Of a DNA stretch of 64,000 nucleotides, positions 18,907 through 30,192 are shown one piece after another. Under the pieces are notes generated by a model that made no database searches, was not told the DNA's origin, and saw nothing but the letters and a program-made list of their open reading frames with translations. Positions within the stretch are counted from its first letter, which is position 1, and each line of letters begins with the position of its first letter. Source of the DNA: Rhizobium bangladeshense (GTDB lineage Bacteria > Pseudomonadota > Alphaproteobacteria > Rhizobiales > Rhizobiaceae); the NCBI RefSeq assembly GCF_017357245.1, contig NZ_CP071613.1, positions 496,001 through 560,000 of the forward strand. The letters run 5' to 3'. The position numbers and the translations under genes were made by a program.

Positions 18907-19002
18907 ATGCATGACGTTGAGACGAGGCCATGTTTTATCTGTGGCTTGATCGATAATATCCCGTTTGTTTTCATCATCGAAGACGATGAGACGATGCTTT
19001 GA
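18907..19002 (+). pseudogene. HIT-family-like N-terminal fragment
   Basis: A short frame of 31 residues reading from an ATG through CFICGLIDNIPFVFIIEDDE before a TGA at 19000. This resembles the start of histidine-triad (HIT) nucleotide hydrolases (C-x-x-C, then a V-Y-E-D-D motif). The rest, including the catalytic HxHxH, is absent, and the frame runs directly into the 3' end of a DUF2264 fragment on the other strand. I read it as a 5' gene remnant. The match is short and could be chance. Confidence 0.4.
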
Positions 19003-19004
19003 AG

Positions 19005-20219
19005 CTACAGTTGCAGGGCGAATGCCGGCACCCGAACGCCCTCCTCGCGGAAGTGCCGCTCCACTTCATCAAGATCCGGGCAGGCCGGCGGCTTCTCCAG
19101 CGCCTGTGCCCAATTCTCGTGAAGAGGCAGTGCCATCGCCGCGGTGACTAGCACGGTGGTTCCGGGCCTGATGTCGCCGCGCAGCTGCGGCAGCAGGGTC
19201 TTGGCATGGATGAGGTTGGTGTTCGGGATCGGACTCATTGCGTGACCGGTTCTCCGATGGAGCGAGAGATCGACGATGGCGCTGACGTCTGTCTGGCCGT
19301 ACCAGATGGCACGGCCTTGCGCATGCTCCGATCGGTCGGCGTTGAAGTCGGCGCGCTCGATCGCAAACCCGCCCTCGATGGTGCTCAGCGTACGTGGTGT
19401 CGCAATGCGGTGGATGCGGATGTGCCAGGGATTTGCGGGAAGCAGCCAGGTTTCGATGATGACGTCGTTCCACGGGCGCCAGCCGGAATAGAGCCGGTCG
19501 CCTGCGATCGGCGCCTCTTCCATGGTTTCGCGCATACGGAAATGCACCCCGTCATCAGAGAGCCCGAGCATGCCGTCGAAGCTTGCGGCCGAAAAATTCC
19601 GGTCGTCGGCTTCGATGTTGAAGGCGTAGCGGGTGGAATAGACGAATTTTGAATATTTCTCGTTTGCGCCGCGCATCTTGTCGTGCTGCTGGCCGGAAGA
19701 GAGCACGTCCACATTTCCCGGCGTGTGCATGGCGACCATGCCGGCCGGCTTCAACGCTATCGGCGCGGGGAATTCCGGCTGCGGTGCCTCTTCGGCGGTC
19801 CAGAACGGATGATCCTGGCGAAGGGCGAGCGGCAGGAAGAATTTCAGCGCCCAATAGGGCGAGCCTGGCGAGTTGTAGCTCTCGCTCATCAGCAGGTTCG
19901 GATAGCCGTAGCCGATCGAGAGCACGCCGTCGCGGTCGGCGATCGGCATAGCCGACCACCAGCGGATATGGCGCATATAATAGCCCTTGATCTCCGCCCA
20001 AGGCAGCGCTTCCACCCCGGCGAAGGCGAGCGCGCCCCAGAAGCCGCCGGCGGCGAAACGGTAGGTCTGGCTGCGGCCGAAGGCGAGAGCGGCGCCATCA
20101 GGGCCGAACCAGTGGCGGATATCCCTCGCGAAGATCCCGGCGCGGTCGCTGAACCGCTCCTTTCGCGCCTCGTCGCCGCGCGCCAGTACCGTGTAGATCA
20201 GGAGTCTCAGCCGGCTTCA
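19005..20219 (-). pseudogene. DUF2264 protein, 5'-truncated
   Basis: The frame encodes about 404 residues of a DUF2264-type protein (WWSAMPIADRDGVLSIGYGY, then MSESYNSPGSPYWALKFFLP, then GWRPWNDVIIETWLLP). DUF2264 proteins are usually about 600 or more residues. Here the family match begins mid-protein (RLLIYTVLARGDEAR) right after an in-frame TGA at 20217-20219, with no start codon and no binding site. The N-terminal third is missing. Beyond the break lies the promoter of a toxin-antitoxin pair. A shorter start at a GTG (20015) would remove a conserved stretch. I call it a remnant; it may have served carbohydrate metabolism, but the family has no proven activity I can name. Confidence 0.72.
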
Positions 20220-20247
20220 TGACGTACAGGTGCTGGAGATAATCAAA

Positions 20248-20276
20248 ATTAATCGCTATGATCATGGATGATTAAT
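20248..20276. promoter_or_regulatory. palindromic operator of the toxin-antitoxin operon
   Basis: ATTAATC (20248-20254) and GATTAAT (20270-20276) are perfect arms around a central palindrome ATGATCAT (20258-20265), all sharing one centre and ending 14 bases before the antitoxin start. RHH antitoxins typically autorepress through such nested dyads. Confidence 0.65.
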
Positions 20277-20290
20277 CTTGGGAGTTTTCG

Positions 20291-20551
20291 ATGGAGACCA
20301 AAGTTCTCACCGCTCATGTTCCGCTGCCGCTTGCGCAGAAGGTCGATCAACTCGCAATGCGGCTCGAGCGTTCGCGCGGCTGGATCATCAAGCAGGCCCT
20401 GACTGCATGGATTGATCAGGAAGAGGAGCGCCGGCGTTTGACACTTGAGGCGCTGGCCGACGTGGATGGCGGCAACATTGTCGATCATCAGTCTGTTCAA
20501 GCGTGGGCAGACAGTCTTGATAGTGACGAGCCGATTTCGTTGCCCCGGTGA
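20291..20551 (+). CDS. ribbon-helix-helix (CopG-type) antitoxin
   Basis: An 86-residue protein. The first 45 residues form a ribbon-helix-helix DNA-binding fold (VLTAHVPLPLAQKVDQLAMR, then RSRGWIIKQALTAWIDQEEE). The acidic tail (residues 50-86) would wrap and neutralise the partner toxin. The ATG at 20291 follows GGGAG. Its stop overlaps the next gene (TGATG), typical of type II toxin-antitoxin pairs. The upstream palindrome at 20248-20276 is the likely autoregulatory site. It sits directly at the break point of the DUF2264 remnant. Confidence 0.88.
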   Translation: METKVLTAHVPLPLAQKVDQLAMRLERSRGWIIKQALTAWIDQEEERRRLTLEALADVDGGNIVDHQSVQAWADSLDSDEPISLPR

Positions 20552-20826
20552 TGGAAGTCAAATGGACGCGCAAAGCGGTCTCGGACATTGCCCGCCTATA
20601 TGACTTTCTCTCCCCTGTCGACCGGCGGGCTGCGGCCCGTACCGTGCAGGCGCTGACGGCCGCGCCTGCTCGTTTGATGGAGCAGCCGCGTCTCGGCGAG
20701 CGGCTCGAGGAGTTCGATCCCCGTGAGGTTCGCCGAATTCTCGTCGGCCGTTATGAGCTGCGCTACGAAATCCAGCAGTCGACAATCTATGTATTGCGGC
20801 TTTGGCATACGCGTGAGGATCGGTAG
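20551..20826 (+). CDS. RelE/ParE superfamily toxin
   Basis: A 91-residue toxin of the RelE/ParE fold (VKWTRKAVSDIARLYDFLS, then LGERLEEFDPREVRRILVGR, then YELRYEIQQSTIYVLRLWHTRE). The C-terminal IYVLRLWHTREDR block is characteristic of the ParE branch, which poisons DNA gyrase, though some relatives cleave mRNA at the ribosome. The start ATG at 20551 overlaps the antitoxin stop; a GTG at 20548 is possible. The pair is complete and looks functional. The stop is 6 bases from the convergent LacI gene stop. Confidence 0.88.
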   Translation: MEVKWTRKAVSDIARLYDFLSPVDRRAAARTVQALTAAPARLMEQPRLGERLEEFDPREVRRILVGRYELRYEIQQSTIYVLRLWHTREDR

Positions 20827-20832
20827 AGTTCC

Positions 20833-21840
20833 TCACAGCCGTCTGGTCGACTCCCCGCGCACGAATCTTGGTGTCAGGATGAAATCCTGTGGCGGCTCGG
20901 CGGCGGCCTCCGGGCTTGCGATCCTTGCCAGCAGTCGCTGCGCCGCCAGCTCCCCGAGCTTCTGCGCATCCTGCACGACCATGGTAATGCGCGGCGTGAT
21001 GACGTTGCTCCAGGGCACGTCGTCGACCATTGCCAGCGATACGTCGTCGGGACAGCGGAAGCCCATCTCCTGCATGACCTGGAGGGTTGCCAGCCCCATC
21101 ATGTTGTTGGCGCCGATGATGGCGGTCGGCCGGTCGCGGCGGGTGAGCAAGCGCATCGCCTGCGTATGGCCGCCGGTCCTGGTATAGCCGCCCTCGACGA
21201 CAAGCGAAGGGTCGACCTCCACGTCGGCGCCGTCCATCGTATCGATGAAACCTTTCAGGCGTTCGTCGGCGGTGTGCAGGCCGCTTGGACCCGAGATGAA
21301 GGCGATACGCCGATGGCCGAGTTGCAGCAGGTGCTCGGTCAGGATGGTTGTGGTCAGCGGATTGTCGGAACCAATGAAATCGCGCTCGGCACCCTCGACC
21401 TTCTGGTCAAACATGACGATCGGCGTCTTGAAGTCGCGCAGGAAGGTGGCGTATTCGTCGCCGCGCCCGTTTGCCGCCAAGGCGATGCCGGCAATCTTCT
21501 GCGCCTGCAGCCGTTCCAGCAGCGCCCGTTCGAGATCGGCTCTGCCGGAGGAGTCGGCGATCAGCACGAAATAACCGTGGTCGAGCGCCTGGTGTTCGAT
21601 CTCGCGGCGGATGTCGCCGAAGAACATGTTGCCGAGATTGGCCGAGACGAAGCCGATGATCGAACTGCGCCCGCGCGCCAGCGTCTGGGCCACCGGATCG
21701 ATCCGGTAGCCGGTCGATTGTATCGCCTGCTGGATGCGGTCGAGCGTCTCGGCGCCGACCCGCTTCGGGCTATTGAGCGCGAGCGAGACGGTCGAGATCG
21801 AAACTCCCGCAAGCCGCGCGACATCGCGTATGGTGGTCAT
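20833..21840 (-). CDS. LacI family repressor of the fucosidase operon
   Basis: A 335-residue LacI-type regulator: helix-turn-helix at residues 1-50 (TTIRDVARLAGVSISTVSLA), hinge to about 60 and a periplasmic-binding-like effector domain (SSIIGFVSANLGNMFFGDIR). The frame opens at 21876, but the family N-terminus MTTIRDVARLAGVS places the start at 21840. It is divergent from the alpha-L-fucosidase operon. GAACCGGTTC occurs just upstream of this start (21848-21857) and again before the fucosidase gene (22001-22010). That is strong circumstantial evidence that it represses both promoters and responds to a fucose-containing sugar. Confidence 0.93.
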   Translation of the reverse strand: MTTIRDVARLAGVSISTVSLALNSPKRVGAETLDRIQQAIQSTGYRIDPVAQTLARGRSSIIGFVSANLGNMFFGDIRREIEHQALDHGYFVLIADSSGRADLERALLERLQAQKIAGIALAANGRGDEYATFLRDFKTPIVMFDQKVEGAERDFIGSDNPLTTTILTEHLLQLGHRRIAFISGPSGLHTADERLKGFIDTMDGADVEVDPSLVVEGGYTRTGGHTQAMRLLTRRDRPTAIIGANNMMGLATLQVMQEMGFRCPDDVSLAMVDDVPWSNVITPRITMVVQDAQKLGELAAQRLLARIASPEAAAEPPQDFILTPRFVRGESTRRL

Positions 21841-21847
21841 GTCTGTC

Positions 21848-21857
21848 GAACCGGTTC
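21848..21857. promoter_or_regulatory. LacI-type operator GAACCGGTTC, copy 1
   Basis: A perfect 10-bp palindrome with the central CG usual for LacI-family sites, 7 bases upstream of the repressor start codon. Binding here would autorepress the regulator gene. Confidence 0.75.
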
Positions 21858-21963
21858 TAAAGTTTTCTTTTGTCACGTTTTATTGGTCCGTGCAACATGG
21901 GTCGCTAGATTGCCGAGTTATGGCGCACTTATCTTGGGGGTTTTGCAATTCGCGAATTTCGGC

Positions 21964-22010
21964 TTGACAGATATGGGATCAAGGAAGATGTTCAGTCACC
22001 GAACCGGTTC
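21964..22010 (+). promoter_or_regulatory. fucosidase operon promoter with operator GAACCGGTTC, copy 2
   Basis: TTGACA at 21964-21969 is a good -35 box. A weak -10 (GATGTT) follows after 17 bases. The palindrome GAACCGGTTC at 22001-22010 then covers the expected transcription start, where a repressor would block initiation. It is identical to the copy upstream of the repressor gene. Confidence 0.7.
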
Positions 22011-22051
22011 GATATGAGGTGGAACCGGAAAACAGGGAGGAGAAACCTGTG

Positions 22052-23368
22052 ATGAGTTCGGAGCACCTGCCGGAAAATCCAGTATCGGGAGCGGGCAAGC
22101 ACGCCTGGTTCAGCCATGATCGCCTCGGCATGTTCATTCATTGGGGTCTCTATGCCCTTGGAGCCCGACATGAGTGGTTGAAGAACCGCGAAGAGCTGAC
22201 CGACGACCATTACCAGCGCTATTTCGACAATTTCGATCCCGATCTCTACGATCCCAAGGAGTGGGCGCGCCGGGCCCGTCTCGCCGGCATGAAGTATGTC
22301 GTGGTGACGACCAAGCATCACGAAGGCTTCTGCCTTTGGGACAGCAAGGTCACCGATTACAAGGCGCCGAACACGCCCTGCGGCAGGGACCTGCTGACGC
22401 CGCTGGTCGAGGCCTTCCGCGCAGAGGGGCTGAAGGTCGGCTTCTATTATTCGCTGCTCGACTGGCACCATCCGGATTTCCCGATCGACGTGCACCACCC
22501 CTTGCGCAACCATCCCGACGCCAAGGCGCTGAATGCCGGCCGCAACATTGCCAACTACGCCGCCTATATGCGCGAACAGGTGCGCGAGCTTCTGACCGGT
22601 TTCGGCCGCATCGACATCATCTGGTTCGATTTCAGCTATCCCCAGCGCGAGTATCGCGGCCTGCCCGGCAAGGGTCGCGCCGATTGGGAAAGCGAGCGCC
22701 TGCTTGAGCTGGTGCGTGAACTGCAGCCCGACATCATCGTCAACAACCGCCTCGATCTGCCCCCCGGCAAGCTGCCCGACGTCACGACGCCGGAGCAATA
22801 TACGCCGCGAGTGGCGCCCGCGATCGCGAGCCAGGGTGTGCTTTGGGAAGCCTGCCATACCTTCAGCGGCTCCTGGGGCTATCACCGCGACGAAGACAGC
22901 TGGAAGAGCCCGGAGCAGATCATCCAGCTGCTGATCGATTCCGTGGCGCTCGGCGGCAACCTCCTGATGAATGTGGGCCCGACCGGCCGCGGCACCTTCG
23001 ACGCACGCGCCACCGCTGCGCTCGAAGTCTACCGCAACTGGATGGCCCTCAACGCACGCTCCATCTACGGGGCCGGTCCATCCGAGCTTCCGGCACCGGC
23101 CGGCTGCCGCTACACCCAGCGCGGCAACCGCCTCTATCTGCATGTCTGCAACTGGCCCTACCGCCACATCCATATCGAGGGCATCGCCGACAGGATCGCC
23201 TATGCGCAGTTCCTGCACGATGCCAGCGAAGTGCGCTGGCTCAGCCAGACGAAGGAAGTGGATTCCAATATCGGCGTGATGGTGCCGGAAGGCATGATCA
23301 CGCTCGAACTGCCGGTCCGGCGACCTGACGTTACCGTCCCGGTGATCGAGATCGTCCTCAAGGCGTGA
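22052..23368 (+). CDS. GH29 alpha-L-fucosidase
   Basis: A 438-residue glycoside hydrolase family 29 enzyme that releases alpha-L-fucose from oligosaccharides. The barrel opens with WFSHDRLGMFIHWGLYALGA; YVVVTTKHHEGFCLWDS and the nucleophile region IDIIWFDFS (Asp193) follow, then LIDSVALGGNLLMNVGPTGRG. There is no signal peptide, so the sugar is imported first and cut in the cytoplasm. The start at 22052 has GGGAGGAG upstream; the open frame begins at a GTG at 22019 that lacks one. The enzyme heads an operon with an ABC importer and is under the LacI palindrome. Plant xyloglucan or other fucosylated oligosaccharides are likely substrates. Confidence 0.93.
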   Translation: MSSEHLPENPVSGAGKHAWFSHDRLGMFIHWGLYALGARHEWLKNREELTDDHYQRYFDNFDPDLYDPKEWARRARLAGMKYVVVTTKHHEGFCLWDSKVTDYKAPNTPCGRDLLTPLVEAFRAEGLKVGFYYSLLDWHHPDFPIDVHHPLRNHPDAKALNAGRNIANYAAYMREQVRELLTGFGRIDIIWFDFSYPQREYRGLPGKGRADWESERLLELVRELQPDIIVNNRLDLPPGKLPDVTTPEQYTPRVAPAIASQGVLWEACHTFSGSWGYHRDEDSWKSPEQIIQLLIDSVALGGNLLMNVGPTGRGTFDARATAALEVYRNWMALNARSIYGAGPSELPAPAGCRYTQRGNRLYLHVCNWPYRHIHIEGIADRIAYAQFLHDASEVRWLSQTKEVDSNIGVMVPEGMITLELPVRRPDVTVPVIEIVLKA

Positions 23369-23416
23369 CTCGGTCGCATTCGCGTGTTCATTGCGTCATG
23401 GAGGGAGGAGAAACCC

Positions 23417-24640
23417 ATGAAGGTTCTGAAGAAAACGCTTTTGCTTGCCGCAGTCGGCGGCAGCCTCTTTGCCACATCCGCATCGGCCGAACAGATCAAC
23501 CTGACCTGGCAGATGTGGACCGGTTCCGATGCCGACACCAAGGGCTGGCAGCACCTGGCCGACATGGTGACCGCCAAATACCCCGATATCAAGGTGACGC
23601 TGACGACGACGGGCTGGGTCGATTACTGGACACGACTGCCGGTGCTGGCGGCGTCAGGGCAGCTCGCCGATATCGTCTCCATGCAGTCGCTACGCATGCC
23701 GAACTTCTATTCACTGCTCGAACCGCTGAACGACCGGATCGAGGCGGATAAATTCGACATCGGCGCCTTTACGCCATCGATCATCGGCGGCATGTCGGTT
23801 GACAAACAGCTTTACGGCCTGCCCTATGATGTCGGTCCCTGGGTCGTCTATTATAACCAGGATGCGCTCGAGGCCGCAGGCATTCCGCTGCCGAAACCGG
23901 GCTGGACGCTCGCAGAATTTACCGACGCCGCCAAGAAGCTGACGAAGGACGGCAAGTACGGATTCGGCATCACACCGCAGAACTATTCGGTCCTGGCGTC
24001 GGCCTGGGGCGACAAATATGTCAATGATGCCGGAGAGCTGGATCTTGCCAATCCCAGCGCCATGGGCGCTGCCGACAGGGTTATCGGCTTTGCCGCCAAG
24101 GATAAGATCGCGCCGCTGGTGCCGTCGAGCGCCGATGTCGGCACATTCATCCAGGGCCGGTTCAATTCGGGCAACGTCGCCATGTATGTCGACGGACCCT
24201 GGTCGATCATCGGCATGAAGGACAAGGCCAAGTTCAAGATCGGCCTCACCACCCTGCCGCGCGACGATGCCAAGGAGCTCGCTGCGGTCACGGCCGGTTC
24301 CGGTTTCGGCATCGCCACGACAAGCAAGAACAAGGACGCTGCCTGGAAGGCGATCCAGGTGCTGACCAGTCCCGAAGCACTGCAGTATCTCGCCGAACAG
24401 GGCCGTGCACTCCCGGCGCGCACGGCTTCGCAATCCTCCTGGTACAAGGTGGCGGCCAAGGACATTACCAATGGCGGCGAGGCGCTCGATTATTCGCTGG
24501 CGCATTCGGTGCCCTATGTGATCACCAACAACTGGGCGGCGGTGGAAAACCTGTTCAACCAGTATTTCCCGCCGGCCTTCGGCGGCAGCGCCGACGCCAA
24601 GCAGACGATGGAATCCATCCAGAGCCTCGCGCAGCAATAG
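23417..24640 (+). CDS. ABC transporter substrate-binding protein, sugar type
   Basis: A 407-residue family 1 extracellular solute-binding protein with a cleavable signal peptide ending ATSASA near residue 23. The mature part has the usual sugar-binding lobes (LTWQMWTGSDADTKGW, then GLPYDVGPWVVYYNQDALEA, then FIQGRFNSGNVAMYVDGPW). It lies 48 bases after the fucosidase gene with GGAGGAGAAACC before the ATG. It captures the oligosaccharide in the periplasm for the two permeases encoded next. Substrate identity is inferred from the fucosidase. Confidence 0.93.
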   Translation: MKVLKKTLLLAAVGGSLFATSASAEQINLTWQMWTGSDADTKGWQHLADMVTAKYPDIKVTLTTTGWVDYWTRLPVLAASGQLADIVSMQSLRMPNFYSLLEPLNDRIEADKFDIGAFTPSIIGGMSVDKQLYGLPYDVGPWVVYYNQDALEAAGIPLPKPGWTLAEFTDAAKKLTKDGKYGFGITPQNYSVLASAWGDKYVNDAGELDLANPSAMGAADRVIGFAAKDKIAPLVPSSADVGTFIQGRFNSGNVAMYVDGPWSIIGMKDKAKFKIGLTTLPRDDAKELAAVTAGSGFGIATTSKNKDAAWKAIQVLTSPEALQYLAEQGRALPARTASQSSWYKVAAKDITNGGEALDYSLAHSVPYVITNNWAAVENLFNQYFPPAFGGSADAKQTMESIQSLAQQ

Positions 24641-24708
24641 AGTGCCTGCGCGTCCGCAGGGCGCGCTCGCTCTCGACGCGGCAGAAGTTGCCGCGCATGG
24701 AGGAAGAG

Positions 24709-25635
24709 ATGTCGGAAAGCGCCGTTGCCGAAATCACCATGCAGCCCGATCAGCCGCGGCGCTTCCTGATGCCGGAGACGCAAACGGCGATGCTGTTCCT
24801 GCTGCCGAGCTTCCTCGGCTTTATGGTCTTCATGGCTCTGCCGATCCTGGCCTCGCTGGCGCTCTCCTTCACCAATTGGCAGCTGCTCTCGACGCCGTCC
24901 TTCGTCGGTTTCCAAAATTATATCAAACTCTTCACCGTCGACCCTGCCTTCTACACCATACTGGGCAACACGCTGTTCTTCGCCGTCGAGTACCTTGCGC
25001 TCAACATCGTCGTCTCGCTGACGCTCGCGGTCTGGATTTCGAGCCTCAAGCGCGGCAAGGCGATTTTCCGGGTGATCTTCTTCCTGCCGACCTTTACTCC
25101 GACGATTGCAGCCTCCGTGGTGTGGCTGCTGATCTTCACTCCCGACGGTCTCGCCGACAGCATCATCCACTCCCTCGGTCTCGGCCTGCCGAATTTCCTG
25201 CTGAGCTCGACCTGGGCCATGCAGGCGGTCGTGCTCGTCACACTCTGGGCGAATGTCGGCTATAATGTCGTAATGTTTAACGCCGCGCTCGACCTCGTGC
25301 CGAAGCATTATCTCGAAGCGGCGATGATCGACGGCGCTGGTCCCTGGCGGCGCTTCTGGCGCATCCGCCTGCCGCTCATCTCGCCGACCATTTTCTTCGC
25401 CACCGTCATGACCGCCATCACCTCGCTGCAGGTCTTCGACGAGATCTTCGCGATGACGCGGGGCGGCCCGGGCTCGGCGACGGCCACTCTGGGTTTCGCA
25501 ATCTATCAGAAGGGCTTCACCAATTTTCAGATGGGCTATGCCTCCGCACTCGCCTGGGTGATGTTCGTCATGATCATGGCGCTTACCATCCTACAGTTCC
25601 ACATGCAGCGCAAATGGGTCCATTATGACGACTGA
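24709..25635 (+). CDS. ABC sugar transporter permease, first subunit
   Basis: A 308-residue MalF/UgpA-type inner membrane permease with about six membrane segments and the EAA loop that docks the ATPase (YLEAAMIDGAGPWRRFWRIR, near residues 205-225). GGAGGAAGAG precedes the ATG at 24709; an upstream ATG at 24688 is weaker. It follows the binding protein after 68 bases and overlaps the second permease by 11 bases. The operon has no ATPase gene after it. Confidence 0.92.
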   Translation: MSESAVAEITMQPDQPRRFLMPETQTAMLFLLPSFLGFMVFMALPILASLALSFTNWQLLSTPSFVGFQNYIKLFTVDPAFYTILGNTLFFAVEYLALNIVVSLTLAVWISSLKRGKAIFRVIFFLPTFTPTIAASVVWLLIFTPDGLADSIIHSLGLGLPNFLLSSTWAMQAVVLVTLWANVGYNVVMFNAALDLVPKHYLEAAMIDGAGPWRRFWRIRLPLISPTIFFATVMTAITSLQVFDEIFAMTRGGPGSATATLGFAIYQKGFTNFQMGYASALAWVMFVMIMALTILQFHMQRKWVHYDD

Positions 25636-26509
25636 ACCGACTTCGCAGCATCCCTATTCCCTGGCGCAGAACCGCCATCGCCTGTTGCGACGCATCGGTG
25701 CCTTCTTCAATTACGCCGCACTTTCGCTGATCGCGCTGCTTTTCCTCTTTCCCTTCTTCTGGATGGTGTCGAATGCGGTGCGTTCCAACACGGAGGTGCT
25801 GGCCGTGCCGGTCCGCATCCTCCCCGAGGAATATCATTGGGAAACCTTCGTCGAAGCTCTGGTTGCCCTGCCGTTCGGAACATTCCTGTTGAATTCCTTC
25901 ATCGTCGCCTGCGGCGTGACCGCGATCGTGATCGCGGTATCCTGCCTTTCCGCCTATGCCTTCGCCCGGCTGAAGTTTCCCGGCCGCGAGGGGCTGCTGC
26001 TTACCTTTCTCAGCACGCTGATGATCCCGCAGGTGATGCTGGTCATCCCGCTCTTTCTTCTGGTTAGCAAGCTCGGCTGGATCAACACCTATCACGGCAT
26101 GATTCTCCCCGTCGCCTTCTCTTCCTTCGGGACCTTTCTGTTGCGGCAGTTCATCCTAGGCATCCCAAAGGATCTCGACGAGGCGGCGATGATGGACGGG
26201 GCCTCGCGCCTGCGCATCCTGATCAGAATCATCATTCCGCTTGCCATGCCCGCGATCGGCCTCCTTTCGCTCTTTACCTTCATCGCCCAGTGGAAGAGCT
26301 TCCTGTGGCCGCTGATCGCTACCAGCGGTCTTGATAAGGCCACGCTGCCGCTCGGGCTCACCTTGTTCCAGACCCAGCAGGGCACCGCCTGGAATTACAT
26401 CATGGCAGGCGCCACCATCTCCATGGTCCCGGGCGTCATCCTGGCCATCGTGCTGCAGAGGGTGATCTATAAAGGCATCACTGTCAGCTCCGGCTTCGGC
26501 GGACGATAG
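25625..26509 (+). CDS. ABC sugar transporter permease, second subunit
   Basis: A 294-residue MalG/UgpE-type permease with six predicted membrane segments and the EAA loop DLDEAAMMDGASRLRILIRI. It overlaps the preceding permease by 11 bases, implying coupled translation and a heterodimeric channel. The operon appears to end here: the next gene on the strand starts 196 bases later and belongs to a different system. With no nsgene for the ATPase, the complex must borrow one, perhaps the UgpC-type ATPase at 39189-40295 in this same window or a distant one. Confidence 0.92.
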   Translation: MTTEPTSQHPYSLAQNRHRLLRRIGAFFNYAALSLIALLFLFPFFWMVSNAVRSNTEVLAVPVRILPEEYHWETFVEALVALPFGTFLLNSFIVACGVTAIVIAVSCLSAYAFARLKFPGREGLLLTFLSTLMIPQVMLVIPLFLLVSKLGWINTYHGMILPVAFSSFGTFLLRQFILGIPKDLDEAAMMDGASRLRILIRIIIPLAMPAIGLLSLFTFIAQWKSFLWPLIATSGLDKATLPLGLTLFQTQQGTAWNYIMAGATISMVPGVILAIVLQRVIYKGITVSSGFGGR

Positions 26510-26705
26510 CGGCGATTAAACAAAAGCTTGAGCTGTTCGTCCCGAGTTTCCGCGGCGCGGCTCAAGTCCAGTCGACCGGTGCTGAAGAAGGGGCGGCATT
26601 ATGAAAAGATCATATCCACTGCCGATACTTCTAGCTCCCGCGCGAAAAGTAAAATTTAACCAAAGTTTGAAATAAAGCGGTTCTATCCGAAGCGCAGGGG
26701 AATTC

Positions 26706-29796
<3,091 letters not shown>

Positions 29797-29929
29797 GCCT
29801 CCGCCGGTGCAGATACTCAATCCTTTCCGCCGAGGTAAGCTTGGCGGGAAGGTCACACCGTCATCGAAACTCGAAGGCTTCGGTGTGGTATGGGCGCGTG
29901 AGACGCTTGCCTTTCGCAGATCCGCCAAT

Positions 29930-30129
29930 GGGCCGTCGAACTTGTCACAGGGGTCGCAGACAAGCACGGTCCCGCCGGCTCGCAGTTCGGCGCGAAGTTT
30001 TCGGGTCCAGTCGCCAAGGCCCTTCACGGTGAAGTGAAGGCGGCTCTCGCCGGGCGCGCTCGAGATGGTGAAGGGTTGCACCTCGTTCCAGCCTTTGCCT
30101 TGTATTTCATCACGAGTATTTCATCACGA
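29930..30129 (-). pseudogene. ferric-reductase-like FAD-binding fragment
   Basis: On the minus strand the frame reads GKGWNEVQPFTISSAPGESR and then KGLGDWTRKLRAELRAGGTV, ending near CDPCDKFDG. This is the FAD-binding core seen in ferric reductase/ferredoxin-reductase membrane oxidoreductases. It has no start, is closed upstream by a TGA inside a 14-bp tandem duplication, and loses the family pattern after the KFDG. The membrane part and NAD-binding part are missing. I read it as the remains of a larger gene. Confidence 0.5.
30102..30129. repeat. 14-bp perfect tandem duplication
   Basis: GTATTTCATCACGA occurs twice head to tail (30102-30115 and 30116-30129). It lies at the upstream edge of the reductase-like fragment and at the 3' end of a 22-codon frame (30110-30178, minus; MSKSERNLAIAGLVAVFVMK). 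A slippage-type duplication of this length, not a multiple of three, shifts the frame. Confidence 0.9.
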
Positions 30130-30192
30130 AAACGGCAACGAGGCCTGCGATGGCAAGGTTGCGCTCGCTTTTCGACATGACTCGATTTCCAG

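Noticed and set aside
26510..26705. CTTGAGC/GCTCAAG inverted repeat after the fucoside permeases as a terminator
   Set aside because: The 7-base arms are separated by about 26 bases and have no T-run, too weak to call.
29825..29850. Hairpin TTCCGCC/GGCGGGAA after the chemoreceptor gene as a terminator
   Set aside because: The stem has a bulge and no T-run; not strong enough to list as a feature.
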